A DNA stretch of 64,000 nt from JAJRVM01 sp963700515 (GTDB taxonomy: Bacteria > Planctomycetota > Planctomycetia > Pirellulales > Pirellulaceae), in NCBI GenBank assembly GCA_963700515.1, contig CAVOXY010000042.1, positions 496,001-560,000 on the forward strand, written 5' to 3'. Positions 17,273 through 24,743 of the stretch are shown in pieces. A program made the translations under genes and the position numbers. Within the stretch, counting starts at the first letter, position 1, and every line of letters begins with the position of its first letter. The notes below the pieces were generated by a model that was not told the origin of the DNA, did no database searches, and worked only from the letters and a program-made list of their open reading frames with translations.

Positions 17273-18169
17273 GCCTGGTCCCCCCCTGTGGCGCTCAGCT
17301 TTGCCCTCGCAGCCGAGCAGGTCGATCCAGTAGTCGACCCGCTGCATCACGGCCTGCTTGGCCGCGATGTCGATCTTGCCCGGATTGTATTCGTTCCGGT
17401 GCGACGAGATGTAGTCGTACGTCGCGTCGATCAGGGCGTACTTCAGGTCGGTCGAGACGTTGAACTTCGCACCACCCAAGGCCACCAACCGTTTGACCAC
17501 TTCGGGTTTCAGGCCCGTTCCGCCGTGCACGATCAGCGGAGCGATGATCCGCTGGCCGTTGACGATCTTCTGGATCTTCTCGAACCGGTCGAAGTCGATC
17601 TTGGGATTCTCGGTCATGTAGACGCCGTGGGCCGTGCCGATGGCGGGAGCGAACAGGTCCACGCCGCTCCGCTCGACAAACTCCAGCGACCGGGCCGGGT
17701 CGCACAATTCGGCCTCGGTTTCCGCGACCCGCACCTGATCCTCCACGCCGGAGACGGTTCCCAGTTCGCCCTCGACGGTGATGTCACCCAGGCCGTGGCA
17801 GTACTCGACCACCTCGCGCGTGACGCGGACGTTCTCGTCGAAGTCCAGCTTCGAGCCGTCGAACATGATGTTCGTGTAGCCCAATTCGGCGCAGCGCTTG
17901 CAGTACTCGACGTCGGTGCAATGATCCAGATGCAGGCAGACGGGAACCGGGGCTGGCTCGCCCAGTGCCCGGAAGGCGGCCACGATCACTTCGGGCCGGA
18001 GAAACTTCGCCGGAGTTACCGATGTTTGGACGATCACCGGCGCCCGGCGAGCCACGGCCGCCTCGATCACCGCCTCCATCTGAATGATATTGGTCACGTT
18101 GAACGCACCGACGGCGTAGCCGTGCGTCGCCGCATCGACCAGCATCCGCTTGGCAGAAACAACCGGCAT
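17273..18169 (-). CDS. Class II ketose-bisphosphate aldolase (FbaA/GatY-like)
   Basis: A zinc-dependent class II aldolase of about 295-299 residues. The start at 18169 has AAGGAG 8 bases upstream and gives MPVVSAKRMLVDA; the frame is open to 18205. The metal-binding and catalytic motifs are intact: HLDHCTDVEYC (zinc His and catalytic Asp), DGSKLDFDENV, ITVEGELGTVSG, AIGTAHGVY and LIVHGGTGL. Substrates of the family are fructose-, tagatose- or sedoheptulose-bisphosphates; the sequence alone does not decide. It is the first gene of the sugar operon. Its frame continues into the HAD protein through CEGKAERHRGGPG. A TGA lies one base out of frame right after the K-A codons, so a lost base could have removed a stop. 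Confidence 0.85.
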
Positions 18170-18173
18170 GGAA

Positions 18174-18455
18174 TCAGCTCCTTCCTGGCGTGGCATGGCA
18201 GTCATCCTGCCCCGCAGGCAGATTCGCGAGCCTGCGGGCTGTGCCAGGTCGCAGCCAATGCAGATAGCTCAAAACGCGTACCGCAAGGTCTCGATCACCG
18301 GACCGGCAGGCGTCCAGGTATCGCTGTCGCGTAGTTTCTTCACTCTGCAGAGCCCTGAGATACAGCGACAGGTCAGCCGCACAGCGCCGGCATACCAGCT
18401 GCCGCGGCTGTCGTGCTCCACAAACGGGACAAGTTAGTTGGCGTTTTTCTGACAC
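18174..18455 (-). CDS. Small zinc-ribbon protein downstream of Hsp70
   Basis: A 93-residue protein read from a GTG start, 11 bases after the Hsp70 stop codon on the same strand. The N-terminus holds a CPVCG...CRRC zinc ribbon (Cys at about 9, 12, 22 and 25), followed by a helical Leu/Arg-rich region (LSLYLRALQSEETTRQRYLDAC). No catalytic domain is visible. Its position as last gene of the chaperone operon suggests an accessory role, perhaps substrate or partner binding, but this is inference. There is no strong Shine-Dalgarno, so translation may be coupled to the Hsp70 gene. Confidence 0.55.
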   Translation of the reverse strand: MSEKRQLTCPVCGARQPRQLVCRRCAADLSLYLRALQSEETTRQRYLDACRSGDRDLAVRVLSYLHWLRPGTARRLANLPAGQDDCHATPGRS

Positions 18456-18466
18456 TCACAAACCGT

Positions 18467-20287
18467 TCATTCCGCGAGGTAGTACAGCAAGTCATCGAGT
18501 TCGGACTGCAGTTCCGGCAACAAGTCGTGGTTGTTGCTTTCCTTGGCCTTCTCGATCAACTCGATAAGTCGATTCACATCAGTCGCGTCGTGCTCGGAAA
18601 GCGCGGACCGAATGGAGCGGGCTTTCGCGACGAGTTGTTCCAGTTTCGATTGTGGCTGGCTGGGCGGGTCGATACGTATCTCCCCGGCCGACTTCGGACT
18701 GGCGAAGGCTGGGTTCGCGTCCACGACGGCCGAGCTGTCGGGAAGCTGACGATACTCATCGGAATCATCGAACATCGCGGCGAGTCTGATTTCAGAGGCT
18801 TGTCGGTTTTCCTCGCACATGTGCGAGAGGGCATTGTCAATCTTCAGTGATTTCGACAGCCCTGTACGTCGCTCGATGGCCGTCACGCTCAATATACCAT
18901 CGAGGGTGAGTTCGAACCGGACGAGGATCTGCCCATCCGCGTCCTGCGATTCATTAAGTCCTTGCAGCAGAAACCGGCCGATCGATTGATTCCTGCTGAG
19001 TTGCGTGCTTTCGCCTTGAAAGACATGAATATCCGCCGCCTCCTGGTCGAGCGACACGGTCCGAAAAACTTCTTCGTATTTGGCTGGCAAGGGGGAATTT
19101 CTGCGTAGAATGGGGCAGAAGCGTAGCTCCGCGGCGAACGGCGAACGCTCCAGCGCTTCGATCCCCAACGTATGCGTTGCCACGTCAATCAACACTGGGC
19201 CGATCGAGTGACCGTCGTGCATTGCTGCTTGGGTTGCCGCTCCCAACGCGACCGCCAGATCCGGGTTGACGGACCAGTGAGGTTCCCGCTGGAATTCCTC
19301 TCGCAGGCACTGCTGAACCAATGGTGTACGCGTGGCGCCACCGACCAGAATCAGTTCATCCAGCTGGCCAACCGACAGGCCAGAGTCCCGGATCGCATCG
19401 TCGACACATTCAATCGTGCGCTGCACGAGCGGCGCGATCAGTTCTTCATATTCATGCCGCGTCACCACGATATCCAGGCTGACGGGCTTGCCGTTGATCG
19501 TGGCAATGAACTCTTCGGCAACATGCGCGGAACTCAAGGAGGAAAGTTCGCACTTTGCCCGTTCGCACGCCTGGATCAACCGCCATCGCGTGGTGCTGTC
19601 GGCCATCAAGTCGTAGTCGTGTTGCGAGAGAAACGCATCGGCGACATACTTGGTGAGCAACTGATCGAAATCGTCGCCTCCCAGTTGTGTGTCGCCTTTG
19701 CTGCTCAACACCTCGACCACCCCTTCTTCGATTCGGACAATGGACACGTCGAAGGTTCCGCCTCCCAAGTCATAAACAATCAGATGGCGACGTTGCATAT
19801 CGCCGGCATGGTAGACCAGGCTGGCGGCGGTTGGTTCGTTGATGATCCGTTCCACGGTCAGGCCGGCGAGCAGTCCGGCCTCGCGGGTGGCCTGTCGCTG
19901 GTTTTCATCAAAGAATGCCGGGACCGTAATCACGGCGCGAGTAATCGTGGTGCCGAGGGCTCGTTCCGCGCGCTCGCGCAAGCGTCGCAGAATCATGGCG
20001 CTGATTTCTCGTGGCGCGAACTCCTGCCCGGCCATCTTCAACTTGACCGTTTGCCCCATGCGGCGTTTGACCGACACAATCGTCCGATCGGGGAACGCCG
20101 CCAATTGGTTCTTGGCCGTCTGACCGACGATCAGCTTCCCCTCCATCGTCATGCCCACCACGGAGGGGAGAATCGCTTGACCGTCTTCCTGGATGACCTG
20201 GACGTGTCCATTGATCAGCGCCGCGACTTCGCTGTTCGTTGTGCCCAAGTCAATGCCAATAATGGGTGTCATTTCTGTTTGATCCAT
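18467..20287 (-). CDS. Hsp70-family chaperone (DnaK/HscC-like)
   Basis: A 606-residue Hsp70. The start at 20287 is chosen because the ATPase domain begins immediately (GIDLGTTNSE at residues 11-20) and AGGTG is upstream; the frame is open to 20467. The nucleotide-binding domain is complete: the catalytic-lysine region VSVKRRMG (about residue 74), YDLGGGTFD (172-180) and ELILVGGATRTPLVQ (311-325). The interdomain linker is unusual (GPVLIDVATHTLGIEAL rather than the VLLLDVTPLSLGIET type), and the C-terminus lacks the EEVD-like end, as in HscC-type paralogues. It is encoded with a GrpE-like factor, a J-domain protein and a large TPR-like protein, so this is probably a specialised chaperone and not the housekeeping DnaK. 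Confidence 0.85.
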   Translation of the reverse strand: MDQTEMTPIIGIDLGTTNSEVAALINGHVQVIQEDGQAILPSVVGMTMEGKLIVGQTAKNQLAAFPDRTIVSVKRRMGQTVKLKMAGQEFAPREISAMILRRLRERAERALGTTITRAVITVPAFFDENQRQATREAGLLAGLTVERIINEPTAASLVYHAGDMQRRHLIVYDLGGGTFDVSIVRIEEGVVEVLSSKGDTQLGGDDFDQLLTKYVADAFLSQHDYDLMADSTTRWRLIQACERAKCELSSLSSAHVAEEFIATINGKPVSLDIVVTRHEYEELIAPLVQRTIECVDDAIRDSGLSVGQLDELILVGGATRTPLVQQCLREEFQREPHWSVNPDLAVALGAATQAAMHDGHSIGPVLIDVATHTLGIEALERSPFAAELRFCPILRRNSPLPAKYEEVFRTVSLDQEAADIHVFQGESTQLSRNQSIGRFLLQGLNESQDADGQILVRFELTLDGILSVTAIERRTGLSKSLKIDNALSHMCEENRQASEIRLAAMFDDSDEYRQLPDSSAVVDANPAFASPKSAGEIRIDPPSQPQSKLEQLVAKARSIRSALSEHDATDVNRLIELIEKAKESNNHDLLPELQSELDDLLYYLAE

Positions 20288-20360
20288 GACGTTCACCTGA
20301 TAGTACGGTTGCTCTTTTTTGTCGATCGACGCAAATGTCGTGACCGATGCAGTGGCGAAT

Positions 20361-21098
20361 CTACTTGGCAATACGCACGTCCGCGTAGCGTAGGATGTTG
20401 CCGCGCCACAAGTAAGCAGGGCGGAGTTGTTGGACGACGTGTCCGCTTGGCACGGACGGTGTGTCAATCAAGTCGATTGCATGCATGACCTCGGCATCGA
20501 AGGGCTGCTGGAGTACATCGACCCGCCGGATGTCACACTGTTGCATCAGTCGGTGCACGCGCGCGTGCAGCAGTTCCAGGCCGCGGTGCGCCGAGTCCAT
20601 TGCCTCGTCGCGTTCCCGAGACTCGCTGGCAGATTCTTCGATGATCCCACGGACTTCCGTCCATAAATGTCCGGCGAATTTCCGGGTCACCCATGACGCT
20701 CGGGTCATGGCGTGATCGAAGCGATCCAGCAGACTTGCCGGTTCGCACGGCGACGGAGATCGTCGGGTGAGTGTCCCCAGCGTACGTTCCAAGCTCTCTT
20801 CAATCTCCGCCACCGCTTCCGCCAGTGGGCGACTCTCGTCGGATGGGGAGGAAGTTCCAGCTTGTGCCTGCTGGGATGCCAAACGTTGTTCGATCCGCCG
20901 CAGGCTGTCGTGGAGCGACTGCTGCAACTCCCGTCCGCCACGTACCTGGAGCTTCAGTTCATGTCGCAGCGCCGTAAAAGCTTCCACGATATCCGCGGCG
21001 CCCAACAGTTCCCACGCATGCTCCGCCTCGGTTTCTTCTGAGTTATCCGTTGGCAATGGTCGGGCTATTTGCTGGTTGTCCAGCGGTTCGTCGTTCAT
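20361..21098 (-). CDS. GrpE-like nucleotide exchange factor
   Basis: A 245-residue protein. The middle is a long predicted helix or coiled coil (residues about 45-130, rich in Glu, Arg and Leu), and the C-terminal 65 residues match the GrpE beta domain: LMQQCDIRRVDVLQQPFD, then VMHAIDLID, then SGHVVQQLRPAYLWRG, and the ending LRYADVRIAK. GrpE releases ADP from Hsp70, and here the partner should be the Hsp70 encoded next, 73 bases downstream. It differs from housekeeping GrpE by a longer, divergent N-terminal part. The start ATG at 21098 lies 6 bases after the J-domain gene's stop, so the two genes are probably cotranscribed. Confidence 0.8.
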   Translation of the reverse strand: MNDEPLDNQQIARPLPTDNSEETEAEHAWELLGAADIVEAFTALRHELKLQVRGGRELQQSLHDSLRRIEQRLASQQAQAGTSSPSDESRPLAEAVAEIEESLERTLGTLTRRSPSPCEPASLLDRFDHAMTRASWVTRKFAGHLWTEVRGIIEESASESRERDEAMDSAHRGLELLHARVHRLMQQCDIRRVDVLQQPFDAEVMHAIDLIDTPSVPSGHVVQQLRPAYLWRGNILRYADVRIAK

Positions 21099-21104
21099 GG
21101 GATG

Positions 21105-21407
21105 CTATTCTTGGTTGCCAAGGGCAAGGAGGACCAACGTGGGTAGCCTGGGACGTTCTTTCTCTGCGACCGCGATAATTTGGGAGAGATCGGGCGGGTC
21201 ACGACTGGGCAGCAAAAACGCCTCGGCTTGCACCAACGGATCACTCAGCAGTTGGTAGGCCGTATGGATTTCTCGAAACTTCTCCGCGTCCCGGTCTGGT
21301 GGATATTGGCGAACCAGACCGAGGTAAGCGCGGCGCACCTCGTCCGGTGTCGCATCGAGTGCGACTCCCAGTACGGTATGTGCGTTGGCAACGGATGTAT
21401 GCATCAT
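21105..21407 (-). CDS. J-domain protein with degenerate HPD motif (PPD)
   Basis: About 100 residues. Three consecutive ATGs occur at 21410, 21407 and 21404; AGGA upstream favours the second or third. The J-domain is clear: HTVLGVALDATPDEVRRAYLG, then KFREIHTAYQLLSDP. The motif that normally reads HPD in the loop between helices II and III is PPD (RQYPPDRDAEK), so the histidine needed in classical J-proteins to stimulate Hsp70 ATPase is missing. The remaining C-terminal 40 residues are not recognised. It lies between the large TPR-like gene (10-16 bases upstream) and the GrpE-like gene. The likely partner is the Hsp70 of this operon, but the activity may be altered. Confidence 0.75.
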   Translation of the reverse strand: MMHTSVANAHTVLGVALDATPDEVRRAYLGLVRQYPPDRDAEKFREIHTAYQLLSDPLVQAEAFLLPSRDPPDLSQIIAVAEKERPRLPTLVLLALGNQE

Positions 21408-21419
21408 CATGATTCCTGT

Positions 21420-24188
21420 TCAACGGCGCTTTCGCATCTTCTTTTTTAGTTGTCGTTGGCGCTCTTTGTCCAGGGCCCGACGTTCCTCGGCGGTCATGCT
21501 GGCAGGGGCGGGTTGTGGCTGGCGCGGCGACGAGTCCTGCCTGAAATCGCTGGGTACGGAGCCCTGCATGATCGCTATTAGGAACGCGGCTTCCTCCTGG
21601 ATAGACAATCCGGCCTGTCTAAATAGTGACCCGATCGCGGCGACGGCGCCAGAAAGGTCGTCAGAGCCCTCCGATTTACTCTGCGCCGTGTCCAGCAACA
21701 GCTGCAATTCCCGCGCGCCACTTGGCCCCAGCTTGGAAAAGACCTGCGCGATGATGGGGGGTATGTCGTCTGCGAATTCGTCGTTGTCGAATGGCTCATT
21801 ATCGAATTCCCCATCGTCGAATGCGTCATCCTCCAGTTCGGCTGCGGGCTCATCTTCCGAGCCGTCCAGGTCGAACAGCGTTCGGGTATAATTTGCACGA
21901 GATGCTTTGGGTTGACGCTCAGCCCTTGCGCTGGCAGACGCTTCGCGAGCGCGCCGGGCCCGACATTGCGGACAATTGCAGTCATCTTCCGCGTCCTCGT
22001 TCCAAAACGAGTCTTCGTCTTCGTCGTCCTCGTCGTCCTCGTCGTCCTCGTCCCAAGCCGAGTCGTCGTAGGGACTGAACGCGGTGCGGTTGCGCCGACG
22101 CGCTTCCCACATTGCCAGTGTTGCCTTCGCTTCCGTGGCAATCGTCTCAAAACGATGCCGGTAGAACGGATCCTTTTCAGTTCTGACTGCTTCCCCCAGT
22201 GTCTCGATGTGTGGCCGGTACTCGTCGATCACGAATTCCGCGTACCGTTGATCAAGGAGCTGTTCTAATACCGCCGCAGCCACTCGTGGTTCCTGGCATG
22301 CAATATCGGCGATCCAATTCGGCTGCCTTCGCCCGTAGTCTGACTGCCAGAAACGATGGCTGGCGACCCAGCTGCAGGCATCCGAAAACGCGTTGCCGAT
22401 ATCCGGCGGTTCGCCGCCGGCGAGGCGCTCGCAAAGGGCCTTACCGAACTTACCCGCCTGCAAACGGTAGCCCTTGTGTCGCAGGCCCGTGCGCGTAAGG
22501 TCCCAAAAAAATGAGCCGAGCGCACAGAGATCGTTCAGTGGCACGTCTCCCACACGGCTGGCATGACGTTCGACGATCTCTCGCCACGGTTTCAGCTTGG
22601 CGCTGGGCAGATTCATCTGCTGCAACGCGGCAAAAGCCATGACATCGGCGACCAGCTCATGTGCGCCGCCCGCTTGACGAGCGGCAGCCATGAGTTGGGC
22701 GGATTTGGCTTCGTCGCCCGCGCGCAGTTCGAGGGCTGCGTGGAGAAACGGCAGCCAAGCTCGGCTCAGCCACGCAGGCCATAGGGAATCGGCAGCCTCC
22801 AAGGCCACGCGAGCGGCCGCCGAATTGGTCTTCCTGCGACTCAGTCGCATCGCCTCGAGAAGTTTCAATTTCCAGGGCAACGCTTTCGCACTGGGGTCGT
22901 CCAATCGCTGACCGCCGAGTTGACCGACCAACGTGTCAGCTTTCTCGAACTCGTCGGTGTCGAGGTAGTGATCAATCAGCCACAGCATTGTCTTGACATC
23001 GTCCGGAAAGAACTGGAGGAGCTGCTCTTTCGCTTGGACGATCTGATTTTCGAGGGCGTTTTCCCTCGACTCGGTCAAGTCCCGGTCGTCCAACTGCATG
23101 TGCAGTACCTGGATGAGAAACTCGTGTGCCTTGCGGTTGGCGGGGTACTTCCGAATTGCCTCCCGAATCAATTTCTCAATCGGGCGGACATCGGGTTTGG
23201 AGAACCGGAACGAGAAGGGGCCGCCCAACTCCATTTCATCGTGCAGCTGCCATTGAGCCTGCGTCACGTGGACAACGCTTGCCAAGGCATCCTTGAGGTG
23301 TTGTGGCAGTTGCGTGAGTCTCAGTAGGTCGGTCAAGACGTAGTTCGCCGCGCAACGTCGGACCAGGTCTTCAGCGTCCGAAAACTGCATGAAATACGAA
23401 AAGCCCAACAGATTCCAGCGGGGATCGTGGGGCGGGCCGGGTACGTGTTTCTTCAGCAATTCGAAGATTCTTGTATTGGGCTGAAAGTACGCCAGCCGCA
23501 CGCATCCCTGTGCAAAACGAGCCACGAACTGGCCGTCAACCTCTTGATATTGGTCGCAAAGTTCGGTCAGCATTGCGACCTGTGAGGCCGAGAAAGTTGT
23601 TTCGGAATCGGGATGCCTGACAGCCGCGAGCTGCCTGGCCGCCGTCACGGCACCTCGACGAAGATACAGCTCTCGAACGGGCTCCACCAATTCACTCGGA
23701 GGCTGATGGACGGCCCGATCCAATGGCACCTCTGTCTCTGCACAGAGCAACGTCGAAGCGATGCGGGCCGGCCGACGCGCTCGGTCTAATCGCGACCAGT
23801 CTTGCCGGGCGGTATCCACATCGCCGTGGTAGAACGCGATCAATCCCCGCACAAAAAGCCGCCAATCCGAAAGAGGGCTGTTACGTGGGATGATCTTCAC
23901 ACGATCCATCGCCGGACCGAAATCGCCCTGGTATACCAATTCGAGCGATTCTCTTACCGCACCAGCCTCCGTCTGCAAAGCACTTGAAAGCTCTTCACGG
24001 CGGGCTTTGGCGAAGACGGCCAAATCCTCAACGGGTTCGTCCGCCATGGGTTTGGGTTTGAGCTGGATGAGCCTGGCATTCGGATTGGTGGTAAGTCGCT
24101 GAGCCGCCTTTGTCTCGAATCGTTGCTTCAAGCGTTTCGCCAGACGCGACTTGCCCTTCGTTTTACCCTTTGATTTTCGCGACGCCAT
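21420..24188 (-). CDS. Large TPR-like protein with acidic, Cys-containing C-terminal region, first gene of Hsp70 operon
   Basis: About 922 residues from ATG 24188 (the frame is open to 24215 and the start is not certain). A basic N-terminus (ASRKSKGKTKGKSRLAKRLKQR) precedes a long helical region resembling degenerate TPR repeats, for example VYQGDFGPAMDRVKIIP, RGLIAFYHGDVDTARQDW and YLDTDEFEKADTLVGQL. At about residues 715-740 is a run of Asp/Glu, followed by DDCNCPQCRARRA (CxCxxC), a second acidic stretch, and a very basic end (KERQRQLKKKMRKRR). No enzyme domain is recognised. It probably acts as a scaffold or client adaptor for the Hsp70 system encoded directly downstream. No signal peptide is seen, so it is cytoplasmic. 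Confidence 0.6.
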   Translation of the reverse strand: MASRKSKGKTKGKSRLAKRLKQRFETKAAQRLTTNPNARLIQLKPKPMADEPVEDLAVFAKARREELSSALQTEAGAVRESLELVYQGDFGPAMDRVKIIPRNSPLSDWRLFVRGLIAFYHGDVDTARQDWSRLDRARRPARIASTLLCAETEVPLDRAVHQPPSELVEPVRELYLRRGAVTAARQLAAVRHPDSETTFSASQVAMLTELCDQYQEVDGQFVARFAQGCVRLAYFQPNTRIFELLKKHVPGPPHDPRWNLLGFSYFMQFSDAEDLVRRCAANYVLTDLLRLTQLPQHLKDALASVVHVTQAQWQLHDEMELGGPFSFRFSKPDVRPIEKLIREAIRKYPANRKAHEFLIQVLHMQLDDRDLTESRENALENQIVQAKEQLLQFFPDDVKTMLWLIDHYLDTDEFEKADTLVGQLGGQRLDDPSAKALPWKLKLLEAMRLSRRKTNSAAARVALEAADSLWPAWLSRAWLPFLHAALELRAGDEAKSAQLMAAARQAGGAHELVADVMAFAALQQMNLPSAKLKPWREIVERHASRVGDVPLNDLCALGSFFWDLTRTGLRHKGYRLQAGKFGKALCERLAGGEPPDIGNAFSDACSWVASHRFWQSDYGRRQPNWIADIACQEPRVAAAVLEQLLDQRYAEFVIDEYRPHIETLGEAVRTEKDPFYRHRFETIATEAKATLAMWEARRRNRTAFSPYDDSAWDEDDEDDEDDEDEDSFWNEDAEDDCNCPQCRARRAREASASARAERQPKASRANYTRTLFDLDGSEDEPAAELEDDAFDDGEFDNEPFDNDEFADDIPPIIAQVFSKLGPSGARELQLLLDTAQSKSEGSDDLSGAVAAIGSLFRQAGLSIQEEAAFLIAIMQGSVPSDFRQDSSPRQPQPAPASMTAEERRALDKERQRQLKKKMRKRR

Positions 24189-24743
24189 AGGCGGTTCCAT
24201 CCAAGAAAATGTCAAGTCGACGCCAGAGGCTCATCACAGCAAAAACGATCATTCGATCTCGTTAAACACCGGTGCCGGGCGGGAACCACCGAATTGTGGC
24301 ATTCCCCCTCTGAGCTGGCGGCGTCTGGAAAGCCAGGAGCGGATGCGGCGCAATCAGGCGGCGAGTAACGTCTCAATCGGCAAATAGGCCAAAAGTGGGG
24401 ACGGTACTCGCGGTCTGTGTGTTCAAATTGTAGCGGATTACGGCGAAGCGAAAACACCACGTCAATACGACCCGCCGAGAGTTGCTGGAGCGGCACGATG
24501 GGGGATGTAAGCCGTCGATCGCGAAGTTGCGAATTCACGCACCGCGGCTGAACGCCCCGGTTAAACGTTGATATAATAGCTGGCAGTTTCCGGGCCCCAC
24601 TGGCGACGTGGCGACCCGGGGGCCTTGTCGCATTGCGCGGCGGGCATACCGGGTCCGCCGGCGGATCGGGACGGTCCCCTTCCTTCCCGGAAGTCCGACG
24701 CGGCTTGGCCTCCGCAATCCTCGAATTCCAAGGATCAGCTCCC
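24189..24743. other. Divergent intergenic region, no gene seen
   Basis: 555 bases between the Hsp70 operon (minus) and the beta-galactosidase gene (plus). It must hold both promoters. No CIRCE-type inverted repeat or other known heat-shock operator was recognised by eye. Confidence 0.45.

Noticed and set aside
15518..18334. Long plus-strand ORF of 938 residues
   Set aside because: It lies antisense to the DeoC-like, HAD and class II aldolase genes, which have intact family motifs. It is a consequence of high G+C.
19172..20488. Plus-strand ORF of 438 residues
   Set aside because: It is antisense to the Hsp70 gene, whose ATPase motifs are all in place.
24189..24743. CIRCE or similar heat-shock operator upstream of the Hsp70 operon
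   Set aside because: No TTAGCACTC-type inverted repeat was found upstream of the first gene of the operon.
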